64,000 nucleotides of DNA from Rhizobium sp. Pop5 (GTDB lineage: Bacteria > Pseudomonadota > Alphaproteobacteria > Rhizobiales > Rhizobiaceae), in contig NZ_CP099399.1 of assembly GCF_024721175.1 (NCBI RefSeq), forward strand, positions 3,242,001 to 3,306,000, read 5' to 3'. The notes under the pieces are model-generated. The model was given only the letters and a program-made list of their open reading frames with translations, searched no databases and was not told the DNA's origin. Positions 19,156-28,873 of the stretch are shown here, one piece after another; position 1 is the stretch's first letter; each line of letters opens with the position of its first letter. The position numbers and the translations under genes are program-made.

Positions 19156-20058
19156 GTGATCACCCGCCGCGGATTTTTCAAGGTTCTCGGCGGCAGCGTC
19201 GCGGGCGTGATGTCGCTCGGCGGTTACGCCTTCGCCTATGAACCGCTGGCGCGGCTCAGCATCACCCGATATCGGTTGACGCCTCCGGGATGGACGCCCG
19301 GACTCAAGCTCCGCGTCGTCGCGCTCGCCGATCTTCATGCGTGCGAACCCTGGATGTCAGCAAGCCGCATCGCCGCAATCTGCCATCGGGCCAATGAGCT
19401 CGAAGGCGATGTGACAGTGTTGCTCGGAGATTACGCCGCCGGCATGGACGTGGTGACGCAGTATGTGCATTCAAGCCAGTGGTCCAAGGCGCTCGCCACC
19501 CTGCAGGCTCCTCTCGGCGTCCATGCGATCATGGGCAATCACGACTGGTGGGAAGACAGGACCGCCCAGAAGAACGGCGGGATGGAGACATTCGGACACC
19601 GGGCGCTTGCCGACGTCGGCATCCCCGTTTACGGCAACCGTGCCGTCCGACTCGAAAAGGACGGCCGCGGCTTCTGGCTCGCCGGCCTCGAAGATCAACT
19701 GGCTCTGCTGCCCGGAAGGAAATGGGGCCGCGCGCAGATGCTCGGTCTTGACGATCTCGATGGAACATTGGCTCAGGTCACCGACGACGCGCCGGTGATC
19801 CTGCTCGCCCACGAACCTGATATCTTTCCGCGTGTGCCTGAGCGGGTCTCGCTGACGCTTTCGGGCCATACCCATGGCGGACAGATCCGCTTCCTCGGCC
19901 GTTCGCCGATCGTCCCCTCACGCTTCGGCAATCGCTACGCCTATGGCCACATCGTCGAAGAGGGGCGTAATATCATCGTCTCCGGCGGCCTTGGCTGCTC
20001 CATTGCGCCGGTCCGCTTCGGCGTGCCGCCGGAAATCGTCGTGATCGATCTCGGATAA
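19156..20058 (+). CDS. Tat-exported metallophosphoesterase (YaeI-like)
   Basis: 300 residues from a GTG start immediately after the ruvB stop. The N-terminus has a twin-arginine signal ITRRGFFKVLGG followed by a hydrophobic stretch to about 28. Calcineurin-like metal motifs follow: ALADLHACEPWM, LLGDYAAG, IMGNHDWWED, LLAHEPDIFP and LSGHTHGGQIR. These fit the YaeI/YkuE group of exported phosphoesterases; some relatives act on UDP-diacylglucosamine or cell-wall substrates, but this one is not assigned. The DLH and GNHDWW blocks carry the di-metal ligands. Confidence 0.88.
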   Translation: MITRRGFFKVLGGSVAGVMSLGGYAFAYEPLARLSITRYRLTPPGWTPGLKLRVVALADLHACEPWMSASRIAAICHRANELEGDVTVLLGDYAAGMDVVTQYVHSSQWSKALATLQAPLGVHAIMGNHDWWEDRTAQKNGGMETFGHRALADVGIPVYGNRAVRLEKDGRGFWLAGLEDQLALLPGRKWGRAQMLGLDDLDGTLAQVTDDAPVILLAHEPDIFPRVPERVSLTLSGHTHGGQIRFLGRSPIVPSRFGNRYAYGHIVEEGRNIIVSGGLGCSIAPVRFGVPPEIVVIDLG

Positions 20059-20065
20059 AAATGAC

Positions 20066-20587
20066 GTGACCAAGCGTACGCGCATTCGCCTGACTGAAGG
20101 CGTCGGGCGTTTCAACCACCGCATTGCCGGCCTCGGCTTTCGCGACGGCCACGTGCTCGTTCATCGCGCCGTGCATGAACCCTTCTGGACCTTTCCGGGC
20201 GGCACGGCCGAAATCGGCGAGACGTCGGTAGAGACGCTGAAACGGGAAATGGTGGAGGAACTCGGCGTCGAAGTCACCGTCACCCGCCTGCTCTGGACTG
20301 TCGAGAATTTTTTCCACTTCGAGCAGCGCGACTGGCATGAACTCGGCTTTTATTATCTGATGGAGATCCCGCCGGAATTCCCTTTCCGACCGGAAAAGAT
20401 CATCCACCGCGTCGAAGACGGCGACAATCATCTCGAATTCAAATGGGTGCCGGCGACGAGAAAGGCCCTGACCGCACTCGATATCACGCCCTATTTCATC
20501 GCGGATGAAATCGAGACACTGCCCGCCGCACCTCGTCATCTCATCTGGCGCGACGGTAATCTCGATGACAACAGCCGACGCAAATAA
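20066..20587 (+). CDS. NUDIX hydrolase
   Basis: 173 residues from GTG at 20066, 7 bases after the phosphoesterase stop. The Nudix box is complete: GTAEIGETSVETLKREMVEEL matches Gx5Ex7REUxEExGU in part of a 23-residue motif near residues 47-69. An Asp/Glu-rich middle and a C-terminal FKWVPATRKAL follow. The class hydrolyses nucleoside diphosphates linked to another moiety; the substrate is not evident. It is likely the fifth gene of a ruvCAB-containing transcript. The DinB-like gene follows after about 30 bases. Confidence 0.9.
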   Translation: MTKRTRIRLTEGVGRFNHRIAGLGFRDGHVLVHRAVHEPFWTFPGGTAEIGETSVETLKREMVEELGVEVTVTRLLWTVENFFHFEQRDWHELGFYYLMEIPPEFPFRPEKIIHRVEDGDNHLEFKWVPATRKALTALDITPYFIADEIETLPAAPRHLIWRDGNLDDNSRRK

Positions 20588-20618
20588 GTCAAGCAGCACG
20601 CGAAGAGGAGATGCGCCG

Positions 20619-21182
20619 ATGCCGACCTTCGATCCCGCCAGGGCATTTCGCAAACTCGCCTATAACAACGCCCTTGCCAACCGCCGTCTGCTTGAGGCCT
20701 GCGCGGCATTGAAGCTTGGCGAATTCGAAGCGCCGCGCACGAGCTTCTTCCCCTCGATCAAGGAAACCTTGAACCACATCATCACGGTCGATTGGTTCTA
20801 TGTCGATGGCATGGAGGGCGGCACGCTCGGGCTCGCGGCCTTCGACATCGACGAACCCTTCGACGATGTCGTGTCGCTGGCGCAAGCGCAGGCGAAGGTC
20901 GACCAGCGCCTGGTTGCGCTTTGCGAGGCGCTGACGCCGGAAGGGCTGGTCTCGACCGTCCACCTCCATCGCGGCGACCGCATCCAGGAGGAGCGGATGG
21001 AAGACGTGCTCGCCCACCTCTTCCAGCACCAGACGCATCATCGCGGCCAGGTGCATGCAATGCTCGCAAGCACCAGCGTCGCGCCGCCGCAGCTCGACGA
21101 ATTCATCGTCGCCGACGATGCGCGGTTTCGCGGCAGGGAAGTCGCAAACCTCGGCTGGAGCGAAGAGAAGATGATGCGGTAG
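20619..21182 (+). CDS. DinB-family metal-dependent hydrolase-like protein
   Basis: 187 residues from the ATG at 20619, preceded by GAAGAGGAG; the frame opens upstream inside the NUDIX gene. The four-helix DinB/YfiT fold is indicated by LNHIITVDWFYVDGM near 49-63 and HLFQHQTHHRGQVHAML near 135-150, which together supply the three His metal ligands. Biochemical roles in the family range from thiol S-transferases to unknown. Last of the plus-strand run that begins at ruvC; a perfect hairpin follows. Confidence 0.88.
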   Translation: MPTFDPARAFRKLAYNNALANRRLLEACAALKLGEFEAPRTSFFPSIKETLNHIITVDWFYVDGMEGGTLGLAAFDIDEPFDDVVSLAQAQAKVDQRLVALCEALTPEGLVSTVHLHRGDRIQEERMEDVLAHLFQHQTHHRGQVHAMLASTSVAPPQLDEFIVADDARFRGREVANLGWSEEKMMR

Positions 21183-21183
21183 G

Positions 21184-21221
21184 ACATAGGCTGAAAATCG
21201 AAATCGAATTTCAGCCTATGT
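21184..21221. terminator. Perfect inverted repeat between convergent genes
   Basis: Thirteen perfect pairs (21184-21196 with 21209-21221) with a 12-base loop between the dinB-like stop and the acvB stop. There is no long T-tract, but the placement and symmetry suit a bidirectional terminator. Confidence 0.7.
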
Positions 21222-21239
21222 GAATTCCAGGCGCTGCCT

Positions 21240-22622
21240 CTAATCCTGCAGCCGCCGCTTCAGCCCGTCGATGATCGACTTGGTGAGAAGGTCGTAGTTC
21301 TCGTCGAAGTGATGGTCGCCGGGCAGCTCGACGACTTCGGCGCCGCTATCCTTCAGCGCTGGACAAGCAACATCGTCATCGTCGTCCTTGCCGTAGATGC
21401 ATTGCACCAGCTTCGGATCGACATTCTTCAGATCGGCGACGGGATCGCCCCCCGCCCCTTCGGTCTTCTGGCCGAGCCAGCCGAGAACGGAGATGACGTA
21501 GTCGACTTGATGCGAGAGCGACAGCAGCGACATCTGCGTCACCGCGGCTTTCTCCGTCGGCTTGAGAAGCTGGTAGGTCGCAGGCACGACATCGGCGCCG
21601 AAGGAATAGCCGACGAGCAGCACATGCTTCACCTTCCACTGCTTGCGGTAGAAGTCGATGATCTTCGAAAGATCGCTGGCCGTCTCCTCCGGCTTGCGCT
21701 CCGACCAGAAATAATGGAGCGAATCGACGCCGACCACGGGAATGCCTTCCTTCTGCAGCGTGCCGCCGACCTCCTTGTCGATGTCACGCCAGCCGCCGTC
21801 GCCGGAATAGATCACCGCCATCGTATCCAAGGCGGGCGTCGCCTCCAGCACCGCCAGCGGCAGGCCGAGCGGATTGCCGAAGGCGCCGGATGCGGTGACG
21901 AGATCGTCGAGCGTATCGGCAAACACCGTCTGCGCGTCATCGGTGGATTCGCGGATCTCGATCGCGGAATGGGCTTTTTTCAGCACCTCGGCATGCGCCC
22001 TGCCGTCCTTGTCGGCCTTGGGCGTGAAGACGGTGACGATGGGATCCGGCAGGGCGCCGTCGCTGAGGCCATAGACCGTACGTTGCCCGACCACTTTCTT
22101 CGAAGCCGGTGTGCAAAGCTCCTTGGCAAGGGGAATTCCGGCGAGCGGATCGACGGCAAGCGTCTGGCCGATCGTCGCATCCGGCGTCTGCGCGGCGATC
22201 GCCAGCGCCAAGGCCCCGCCCTCGCCGATACCGGCGACGATCGGCAGGTGATAGGCGTTATTGCCGGTTGCGCGCTGCACCTGCTGGCTGAGCGATTCAA
22301 TGTCCGAGACCATGTAGACACAGCCGTCATTGAGGCTGACGTCGTACCGATTGAGCGCCTCGATATAGGAGGGAAAGTCGATACCGATGACGACGGCGCC
22401 CTCGGCGACCATCCTGTCTGCCTCGCCCTTCTCATAGTCGCCCCAGCCGGCGGCATCCGAGATCAGCATCACCGTGCCCTTGACCTCGCCCTCGGGCAGG
22501 AAGATGTGCGGCGACGGGATAAGCCCGGTTTCAAAGCTCTGCGTCGTCTCCTCGGCAGCGCTCGCCGAGGCGGCCGCGAGCATGCAGGCGCATGCCGCGG
22601 CAAGAAGTATTGTCCTGATCAT
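21240..22622 (-). CDS. acvB: AcvB/AtvA, periplasmic lysyl-phosphatidylglycerol hydrolase (VirJ family)
   Basis: 460 residues with a signal peptide (about 1-22). Two related alpha/beta-hydrolase halves: the C-terminal half has the lipase box VGYSFGAD (Ser about 340) and a late GDHHFDENY; the N-terminal half has GIGEGG in the matching place, so it lacks the nucleophile. This is the AcvB/VirJ layout known from Agrobacterium and, as AtvA, from Rhizobium tropici acid tolerance. AcvB has been reported to hydrolyse lysyl-PG. The gene starts inside the lpiA stop (ATGA overlap), so synthase and hydrolase are translationally coupled. Asp-rich run near 413-417. Confidence 0.92.
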   Translation of the reverse strand: MIRTILLAAACACMLAAASASAAEETTQSFETGLIPSPHIFLPEGEVKGTVMLISDAAGWGDYEKGEADRMVAEGAVVIGIDFPSYIEALNRYDVSLNDGCVYMVSDIESLSQQVQRATGNNAYHLPIVAGIGEGGALALAIAAQTPDATIGQTLAVDPLAGIPLAKELCTPASKKVVGQRTVYGLSDGALPDPIVTVFTPKADKDGRAHAEVLKKAHSAIEIRESTDDAQTVFADTLDDLVTASGAFGNPLGLPLAVLEATPALDTMAVIYSGDGGWRDIDKEVGGTLQKEGIPVVGVDSLHYFWSERKPEETASDLSKIIDFYRKQWKVKHVLLVGYSFGADVVPATYQLLKPTEKAAVTQMSLLSLSHQVDYVISVLGWLGQKTEGAGGDPVADLKNVDPKLVQCIYGKDDDDDVACPALKDSGAEVVELPGDHHFDENYDLLTKSIIDGLKRRLQD

Positions 22623-25222
22623 TTTCTCACTACCCCTTTCAATCCGCCCCCGATCAGAAACGTCGCGTCCATCAACGCGATCATCGGATTGCCCCCTCCA
22701 GAGACCGCAAGATAACGCGGTTGCCAGTGCGGATGAAACTTGGATTTGAATGCCCGAAGGCCTTTGAAGTTATAGAACCGCTCGCCGTGTTCGAAAACGG
22801 TGCTGCCGATGCGGTCCCAGACGGGCGCCGCCTCGCGTTTCGACATGCCGGAGAGAGGTGCCATGCCGAGATTGAAGTGGGTAAAACCCTGACCGCGCAG
22901 ATATTCCATGATCTGCACGAAGAGAAAGTCCATCGAGCCTTTCGGCGCATCCGGCGAGAAACGCATGAGATCGATCGTGCCTTCCTCCTTGGATTCGGTA
23001 ACGAGGATATTGGCGAAAGCAACGATCCCGCCGTCCTTTTTCAGGATGCCGACCGGCTGCGCCGAGACATAGTCGGGATCGAAGGAGCCTAGCGAGAAGC
23101 CCTTTTCCTTGGCGTTGTGATGTTCGAGCCAGGCCGTGGAAACAGCGGCGAGATCATCGATGATCTCACGAACATTCTGGGGTTCGACGACAGCAAATTC
23201 CAGACCGTCGCGCTGGGCACGGCTCGCCGTCTGGCGCAAGTTCGCCCATTTGCCGCCCTTCATCTCGAAGGTTCTGAGATCGGCTACCGCCAGCTCGCCG
23301 AGCTTGAAGGCGCGAAGGCCCGCATCGGCACAATGGGAAAGCAGTGCCGGCGAGATCTGGTAGAACACCGCACGGCAACCCGCCGCACGCGCTGCCTCGA
23401 CGAAACGCCAGACGAGTTCCTGCACAGCGCGAGGATTGCCGACCGGGTCGAAGAGTGCGATCCATGAGCGGCCCTGCCGGCCGTACATGATGAAGGCGTC
23501 TCCCTTCTCGGAGAACATGATGCTCTTGTCGCCCATGCGCACCAGATTGGCGTCGGCATTGTCCTGCTTTCCGACGATCTCGACGGCCCGTGCCAGCGCC
23601 TCGTCGGTCGCCGGTTCCGGCCGGAAGGTCGCCGGCCGGAGCAGGCTGAAGATCGCGATCGCCGAGGAGATGATGGTGATGCCGAGCACGGCGCGTAAGC
23701 CGCGCGGCGCCTCAGCGGTGAATTCGAACTGCCACCAGAGCTGGTTGCTGTATTCAACATCGCGATAGACGAAGAGCAGGATGACGACAGCGCCGACGAC
23801 GATGACGGCAATCGCCATCAGCCAGGACGCCGTCAGCGCCTGGTTGAGCAGCGAGGCATGGCGGGTAAAGAGCCGCCGGCTGACGAAAAGCCCGAAGATC
23901 AGGAAGGCGAGAAAAGCTGCTTCGACAAGCGCGATCGCCTTCAGGACCGACAGGGTCAGCGCGGCTAGAGCCGAGAACACGGCCACCCACCAGGCGCCGT
24001 CGAGTCGCTGGCCGAGGCCGCGCGCGGCGACGACGAGGGCCAACCCAAGCAGGCTGGAGAGGAAATGCGCGCCTTCGACCAAGGGCAGCGGGAGGTAATT
24101 GGAGAGGAATTCGAGGTTCTGGTCCGGCGTCGGCGTCACGCTCGAAAACACCAGCATGACGCCGAGCAGCAGCGCGAGCGTCGAAAGCAACTGCGGCATC
24201 AACCGTCCGCCGATGCGCCGCATGCTGGAGGCGGCCGGATGATCGACGAAACGGCGCAGCTCCGCCGCCGAGACGGCAAGCACGGCAAGCAGAAGCGGCA
24301 GCACATGATAGATGAGCCGGTAGAGCACCAGCGATCCGAGCACCGCATCGATGTTCACGGCACTGCCGAGCGAAGCGATGATGACGGTTTCGAACACGCC
24401 CAATCCGGCCGGAACGTGGCTCAGCACGCCGAGGCCGACAGCGATCGCGTAGACAGCAAGGAAGACCGGCCAACCGATCGCCGTTTGCGGCAGCAGCACG
24501 TAGAGTACCGAGGCCGAAGCGGCGATATCGAAGGCGGTGACGAGGAACTGACGCGACCAGGTGCGCGAATCCGGCAGACGAACTGCCACAGGGCCGAGAT
24601 CGAGCACGCGCCCGTCGCGGCCGATGATCATCGCAGCGCCCAGAATGGCGACGATCGAACCGGCAATCAACCGCAGAAGCAGGGCACTGACACCGATGAG
24701 CGGGCCGATCTCATCGGCGATGATGATGAGAGCGATCGCCGCCACACCCGCGAGACCAAGACCGAAGGAGAGTGTGACGAAGGCGATGATGCGGCCGATG
24801 TCCTCCGGCGAGAGCCCGAGGCGCGTATAGGCGCGGTAGCGGATCGCGCCGCCCGAAAGCGCGCCGAAACCGGCGGTATTGCCGACGGCATAGGCGCTGA
24901 ACGCCGTCAGCGCCACATGCGGAAAGGGCAGCTTCTTGCCGATGTATTCGATCGCGTTGAGATCGTAGAAGACCAGCGAGAGGAAACTGAGCGCCGTAAA
25001 GAACAGCGCCAGCAGGATCGCGCTCGGCCTGGTCGCCGCCAGCGCATCGACGACGTCGTCATAGCGCACCTCGTTGGTAAGCTGCATGATGGCGTAGCCG
25101 ACAAGGCAGAAGACCACCAGTGTCGCGACTGCCGTCAACGGCGTTCTGTAACGTCTGAAAAGCCCACGGAACGAAAAACCGTTCGCCTCTTCCATATTTT
25201 CCAAATTGCCGTGACCCGACAT
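22619..25222 (-). CDS. lpiA: LpiA/MprF, lysyl-phosphatidylglycerol synthase and flippase
   Basis: 867 residues. The N-terminal two-thirds is a many-helix membrane domain, with motifs such as GFGALSGGAIRYRAY near 120-135 and LSHVPAGLGVFETVII near 260, the flippase core. The C-terminal DUF2156/GNAT-fold synthase (about 545-867) has KGDAFIMYGRQGRSWIALFD and GFTHFNLGMAPLSG. It transfers lysine from Lys-tRNA to phosphatidylglycerol, making the membrane less anionic. The rhizobial name comes from low-pH induction. It forms the lpiA-acvB operon. The start may be MSGHGN at 25222 or the Met nine codons later. Confidence 0.94.
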   Translation of the reverse strand: MSGHGNLENMEEANGFSFRGLFRRYRTPLTAVATLVVFCLVGYAIMQLTNEVRYDDVVDALAATRPSAILLALFFTALSFLSLVFYDLNAIEYIGKKLPFPHVALTAFSAYAVGNTAGFGALSGGAIRYRAYTRLGLSPEDIGRIIAFVTLSFGLGLAGVAAIALIIIADEIGPLIGVSALLLRLIAGSIVAILGAAMIIGRDGRVLDLGPVAVRLPDSRTWSRQFLVTAFDIAASASVLYVLLPQTAIGWPVFLAVYAIAVGLGVLSHVPAGLGVFETVIIASLGSAVNIDAVLGSLVLYRLIYHVLPLLLAVLAVSAAELRRFVDHPAASSMRRIGGRLMPQLLSTLALLLGVMLVFSSVTPTPDQNLEFLSNYLPLPLVEGAHFLSSLLGLALVVAARGLGQRLDGAWWVAVFSALAALTLSVLKAIALVEAAFLAFLIFGLFVSRRLFTRHASLLNQALTASWLMAIAVIVVGAVVILLFVYRDVEYSNQLWWQFEFTAEAPRGLRAVLGITIISSAIAIFSLLRPATFRPEPATDEALARAVEIVGKQDNADANLVRMGDKSIMFSEKGDAFIMYGRQGRSWIALFDPVGNPRAVQELVWRFVEAARAAGCRAVFYQISPALLSHCADAGLRAFKLGELAVADLRTFEMKGGKWANLRQTASRAQRDGLEFAVVEPQNVREIIDDLAAVSTAWLEHHNAKEKGFSLGSFDPDYVSAQPVGILKKDGGIVAFANILVTESKEEGTIDLMRFSPDAPKGSMDFLFVQIMEYLRGQGFTHFNLGMAPLSGMSKREAAPVWDRIGSTVFEHGERFYNFKGLRAFKSKFHPHWQPRYLAVSGGGNPMIALMDATFLIGGGLKGVVRK

Positions 25223-25327
25223 CTCTTACCTACGCGCAATTTCCAGTGGCGGGGAATCATTTCCGAGAGACGTAACATGAAAGGCATATAAGCTCTATGA
25301 AGCCATGCCCGACGCTACCCCAGCCCG

Positions 25328-25375
25328 CCGCCTGCGCCTCCATCATCCTCAATTGGGGCGAATTTGCGCAGGCGG
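25328..25375. repeat. Long-range inverted repeat between mscS-like gene and lpiA
   Basis: Ten perfect pairs (25328-25337 with 25366-25375) around a 28-base loop, extendable by four more pairs past a two-base bulge. It lies between the stop of the MscS-like gene and the lpiA start, on the lpiA upstream side. It may end the upstream transcript or form part of the lpiA leader; the sequence does not decide. The remaining lpiA upstream region (25223-25443) is otherwise without coding frames. Confidence 0.55.
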
Positions 25376-25443
25376 GGCTTAACGTCGTATTGCATTTTCG
25401 TAAGCTTGCGAATGCTTTGCCGTCATGACGGAGATTTAAGCAT

Positions 25444-27555
25444 TCACGCGGCCGGCTCGCCGCCGGCCCGCGCGTGCGCAGCATAGCGTGCAACGGCAGC
25501 ATCGAGATCCGCATCGCGATCGCCCGCCACCTGCACGGTCGGCACGGCGAATTCGATGCCGTTTTCCTTGAAGGCATTGCGGATCATCGCCAGCGCGTTG
25601 CGACGGATGACGAATTGCTCGCCGGGCTTCGTCATCATCGACAAGCGGATCTCGATCGCGAATTCGCCGAATTGCTCGACACCCTTCATCTTCAGAGTCT
25701 CGATGATATGCGGTCCGAATTCCGGATTGTCGAGCAGCGTCTGGCCGATCTGTTTGATCACCTTCTTCGCCTTGACGAGATCGGTGTCGTATTTAACGTT
25801 GAGGCTGATCTTGTCGATCGTCCAGTCGCGGTTGAGGTTTTTCACCGCGCCGAGTTCGCCGAACGGCACCGTCGTCAACGGGCCGCGATGATGCCTGAGC
25901 TTCACCGAGCGCAGGCTGAAGGCTTCGACCACACCCTTGTGGCTGCCGCTTTCGATATATTCGCCGACGCGGAAGGCATCGTCCCAGAGATAGAACATGC
26001 CGCTGATGACGTCCTTGACGATCGTCTGCGCGCCGAAGCCGACCGCAACGCCGACGACGCCGGCACCGGCGATCAGCGGACCGATCTCGATGCCGAGGCC
26101 CGAAAGCACCATCAGAGCGGCGATGACGGCGATGACCACGGCGAGGATGTTGCGGAAGATCGGCAGCAGCGTCTGCATTCGCGCGCGTTTGGCCTTCTCC
26201 TCGTCCGTCGCGGCACCGTCGAGCGGCGAGTCGAGCAACTGGCCGTCGATAAAGGCTTTGACGACGTGCCAAAACAGATCGGCCGCCAGCAGGATGACGA
26301 CGCCGCCGATGACCCCGCGGGCTATTTTGTCGACCATCGTATCGCCGGCGGCCATCGTGTCGGCACCGACGCCCAGCATCCGCCCGAGCCAGATGGCGGC
26401 AAAGGCGATGATCAGCGCCCGCACACCGCGGTCGAGCAGCACCGTCGCAATGCGGCGCGTGGCAAGGAAGCTCGCTTCAGTCTGCTGCAGCGACTTCACC
26501 GCAAGCGTCGAAACCGCAAGCACGCGCGGCAGCAGCAGCGCATAGATGCCGAGCCAGAGCAGCCAATTGAAGCCTGCGACCCAAATGCTCCACAGCAGCA
26601 GGAAATAGACGGTGAACGCCCAGGATATCCCGTGACCGCGCTTCTCGTCCTTGTCAGGCCGCGACCAGACCGCCTCGATCGCGATCAGCAGCAGACCGAT
26701 GCCGAGGAAATAACCGATCAGGAGCCGGGCGCTCTGGGAATAGCCGAGCGGCTCCGTCGACTGGATCACCGCCCAGCCGAAAACGAAATAGATAACGAAG
26801 ATCGCGCAGCGGCGATACCAGAAGAGTGCGACAGCGCGCCCTGGCATGGTTGGAGCGGGGACGCCCTGCCGCTCCTCTTCGGCCCTGGCCAGCCCGATGA
26901 GATCGACCATCACCCCGCCGAGGCTAATCGTAAAACGCTGGACGATCAGCGCGACGACGCAGACGATCGCGATGTTCTGGCTGATCGGCGGCCAACCGAA
27001 GCTCAGAAGCGTAAACACCGTTGCCGCCGCGAAGACCAGCGCCGGAATGACGCGCGGCGCCAGATGCATGCCGGCCATCGCAGTCAGCCGGCGACGACGG
27101 CGGCGAAAGGTATAACGGGCAATGCTTTCGACGATCCCGCCGAGCAGGAAGATCGCCAGGAACTGTGCCGCCATGCGCTGCCGGCCGTTGGCCGCGATTT
27201 CCCCGAAGAACAGCGAGGACGCATTGCCGATCTGCGAGGGTAATGTCATCGCCGCATCGGAAACCATCGAGACGTGCCGGCGGGCATGCTGCAGCAGCCC
27301 GGACAGGATCGACATCTGATTTTCAGACGCGGCAGCGGCAGCGGGCGTCGCTGCCATCTGCGTCGACATCCACTGCTTGACCTCGGGCGTCTGCATGAGC
27401 TGCATCATTTCACGCACCTGCGCTGGCGGCGTGGCGGCCGCGGCCGGCGCTTGCGATGTTTGGGCGAAAGCTGAGGAAGCCACCCCCAATAGTATGAGGA
27501 ATGCTAATATGCCCGATATGGAGCCTTTCAAGCCCACTGCCGCACCACGCCCCAT
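25444..27555 (-). CDS. Large MscS-family mechanosensitive channel
   Basis: 703 residues from the ATG at 27555, which has GGAGGG upstream; 17 further codons are open. Signal peptide about 1-33 (ends SSAFAQ), a periplasmic region with Ala/Pro-rich part, several membrane helices from about 125 to 440, then the MscS core (about 470-700). The pore helix contains GAGVVGVAVGFGAQTIVKD and is followed by GMFYLWDDAFRVGEYIE, LRHHRGPLTTVPFGELG and the vestibule beta domain. It should release solutes during hypo-osmotic shock. The gene is monocistronic by spacing. Confidence 0.9.
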   Translation of the reverse strand: MGRGAAVGLKGSISGILAFLILLGVASSAFAQTSQAPAAAATPPAQVREMMQLMQTPEVKQWMSTQMAATPAAAAASENQMSILSGLLQHARRHVSMVSDAAMTLPSQIGNASSLFFGEIAANGRQRMAAQFLAIFLLGGIVESIARYTFRRRRRRLTAMAGMHLAPRVIPALVFAAATVFTLLSFGWPPISQNIAIVCVVALIVQRFTISLGGVMVDLIGLARAEEERQGVPAPTMPGRAVALFWYRRCAIFVIYFVFGWAVIQSTEPLGYSQSARLLIGYFLGIGLLLIAIEAVWSRPDKDEKRGHGISWAFTVYFLLLWSIWVAGFNWLLWLGIYALLLPRVLAVSTLAVKSLQQTEASFLATRRIATVLLDRGVRALIIAFAAIWLGRMLGVGADTMAAGDTMVDKIARGVIGGVVILLAADLFWHVVKAFIDGQLLDSPLDGAATDEEKAKRARMQTLLPIFRNILAVVIAVIAALMVLSGLGIEIGPLIAGAGVVGVAVGFGAQTIVKDVISGMFYLWDDAFRVGEYIESGSHKGVVEAFSLRSVKLRHHRGPLTTVPFGELGAVKNLNRDWTIDKISLNVKYDTDLVKAKKVIKQIGQTLLDNPEFGPHIIETLKMKGVEQFGEFAIEIRLSMMTKPGEQFVIRRNALAMIRNAFKENGIEFAVPTVQVAGDRDADLDAAVARYAAHARAGGEPAA

Positions 27556-27727
27556 GACCGCCCTCCAATGGAGTGTCAGCGGCCCGGATCGAAGCAGCCC
27601 CGACATTTCCCGTTTTGCAATGGATACTAGCGACCGTTGTCGTCAGCAAGCCGTAGGGAAACCATACCGATGGCTAGGAAAGGTAAGGGCCTTCTCCTCG
27701 TCGAAACGGCGAGAAAGCCCCCGGCCG

Positions 27728-28759
27728 TCACGATTTCGGAGCCGGCTTCTCCACATGGCCGCCGAATCCCGCGCGCATCGCCGACAGCACCTTGTTGGCG
27801 AATTCATCGTTGTCGCGCGAGGAAAAGCGGCCATAGAGCGCAGCGCTCAGCACCGGCGTCGGCACGCTTTCGTCGATTGCCGCCATGATCGTCCAACGGC
27901 CTTCGCCGCTGTCGGAGACGCGACCGGCATATTTCGACAGCGCCGGATCTACATGCAGCGCATCAGCGGTGAGATCGAGCAGCCAGGAAGTAATGACACT
28001 GCCGCGACGCCAGACTTCCGCGACATCCTGCAGATTGAAGTCATATTGGAAATGTTCCGGATGGGCGAGCGGCGCGGTTTCCGCATCGACCACATGCGAG
28101 GCGGCTCCGATATTGGCATGTTTCAGAATGTTCAGGCCTTCCGCATAAGCGGCCATCAGGCCGTACTCGATGCCGTTATGCACCATCTTGACGAAATGGC
28201 CTGCGCCATGCGGACCACAATGCAGGAAGCCTTGTTCCGCGGTGCTGACCGCAGCAGCCTCCGCGCTGCGGTTCGGCGAGGCTTCCGTCGTACCCGCACC
28301 AGGTGCAAGCGTCGCAAAGATCGGGGAAAGGTGCTGGACGGTGCCCTTCTCGCCGCCGATCATCAGGCAGTAACCGCGCTCGAGGCCGAAAACGCCGCCG
28401 CTGGTGCCGACGTCGACATAATGAATGCCCTTGGTAATGAGTTCGGCGCCGCGACGGATGTCGTCATGGTAATAGGAGTTGCCGCCGTCGATGACGATAT
28501 CGCCATTCTGCAAGAGCGGCACCAGGCTCGCCAGCACCTTGTCGACGATTGCCGCCGGCAGCATCAGCCAGATCGCGCGCGGATGCGTGAGCTTCGAGAC
28601 GAACTCTTCGAGCGAAGCGCTGCCGGTCGCGCCTAGACCCGTAAGCTCGGCAACGCTTTCCGGCCTGGCGTCGTAGACGACGCATTCGTGACCGCCCCGC
28701 ATCAACCGCTGGACCATGTAATTGCCCATGCGGCCCAAACCAACCATACCCAGCTGCAT
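27728..28759 (-). CDS. gnd: 6-phosphogluconate dehydrogenase, decarboxylating (short GndA/YqeC type)
   Basis: 343 residues from the ATG at 28759 ([19 protein letters not shown]). Rossmann GLGRMG near 7-12; substrate-binding [15 protein letters not shown] and [22 protein letters not shown] are family signatures; [18 protein letters not shown] carries the catalytic Lys. The length of about 340 marks the short NAD-preferring class and not the 470-residue NADP enzyme. It oxidises 6-phosphogluconate to ribulose 5-phosphate and feeds pentoses to transketolase, encoded about 6 kb away. Flanked by unrelated genes. Confidence 0.93.
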   Translation of the reverse strand: MQLGMVGLGRMGNYMVQRLMRGGHECVVYDARPESVAELTGLGATGSASLEEFVSKLTHPRAIWLMLPAAIVDKVLASLVPLLQNGDIVIDGGNSYYHDDIRRGAELITKGIHYVDVGTSGGVFGLERGYCLMIGGEKGTVQHLSPIFATLAPGAGTTEASPNRSAEAAAVSTAEQGFLHCGPHGAGHFVKMVHNGIEYGLMAAYAEGLNILKHANIGAASHVVDAETAPLAHPEHFQYDFNLQDVAEVWRRGSVITSWLLDLTADALHVDPALSKYAGRVSDSGEGRWTIMAAIDESVPTPVLSAALYGRFSSRDNDEFANKVLSAMRAGFGGHVEKPAPKS

Positions 28760-28873
28760 AATGAATCTCCCGGAATGAGATGAAGTATCAACTCGGGAAA
28801 TTAGCACCCGCATTGTGACAGGCAAGCGAAGTCTGGCGATGCCCTGCCGATCTCATCAAGACCGGCCTGCCCG

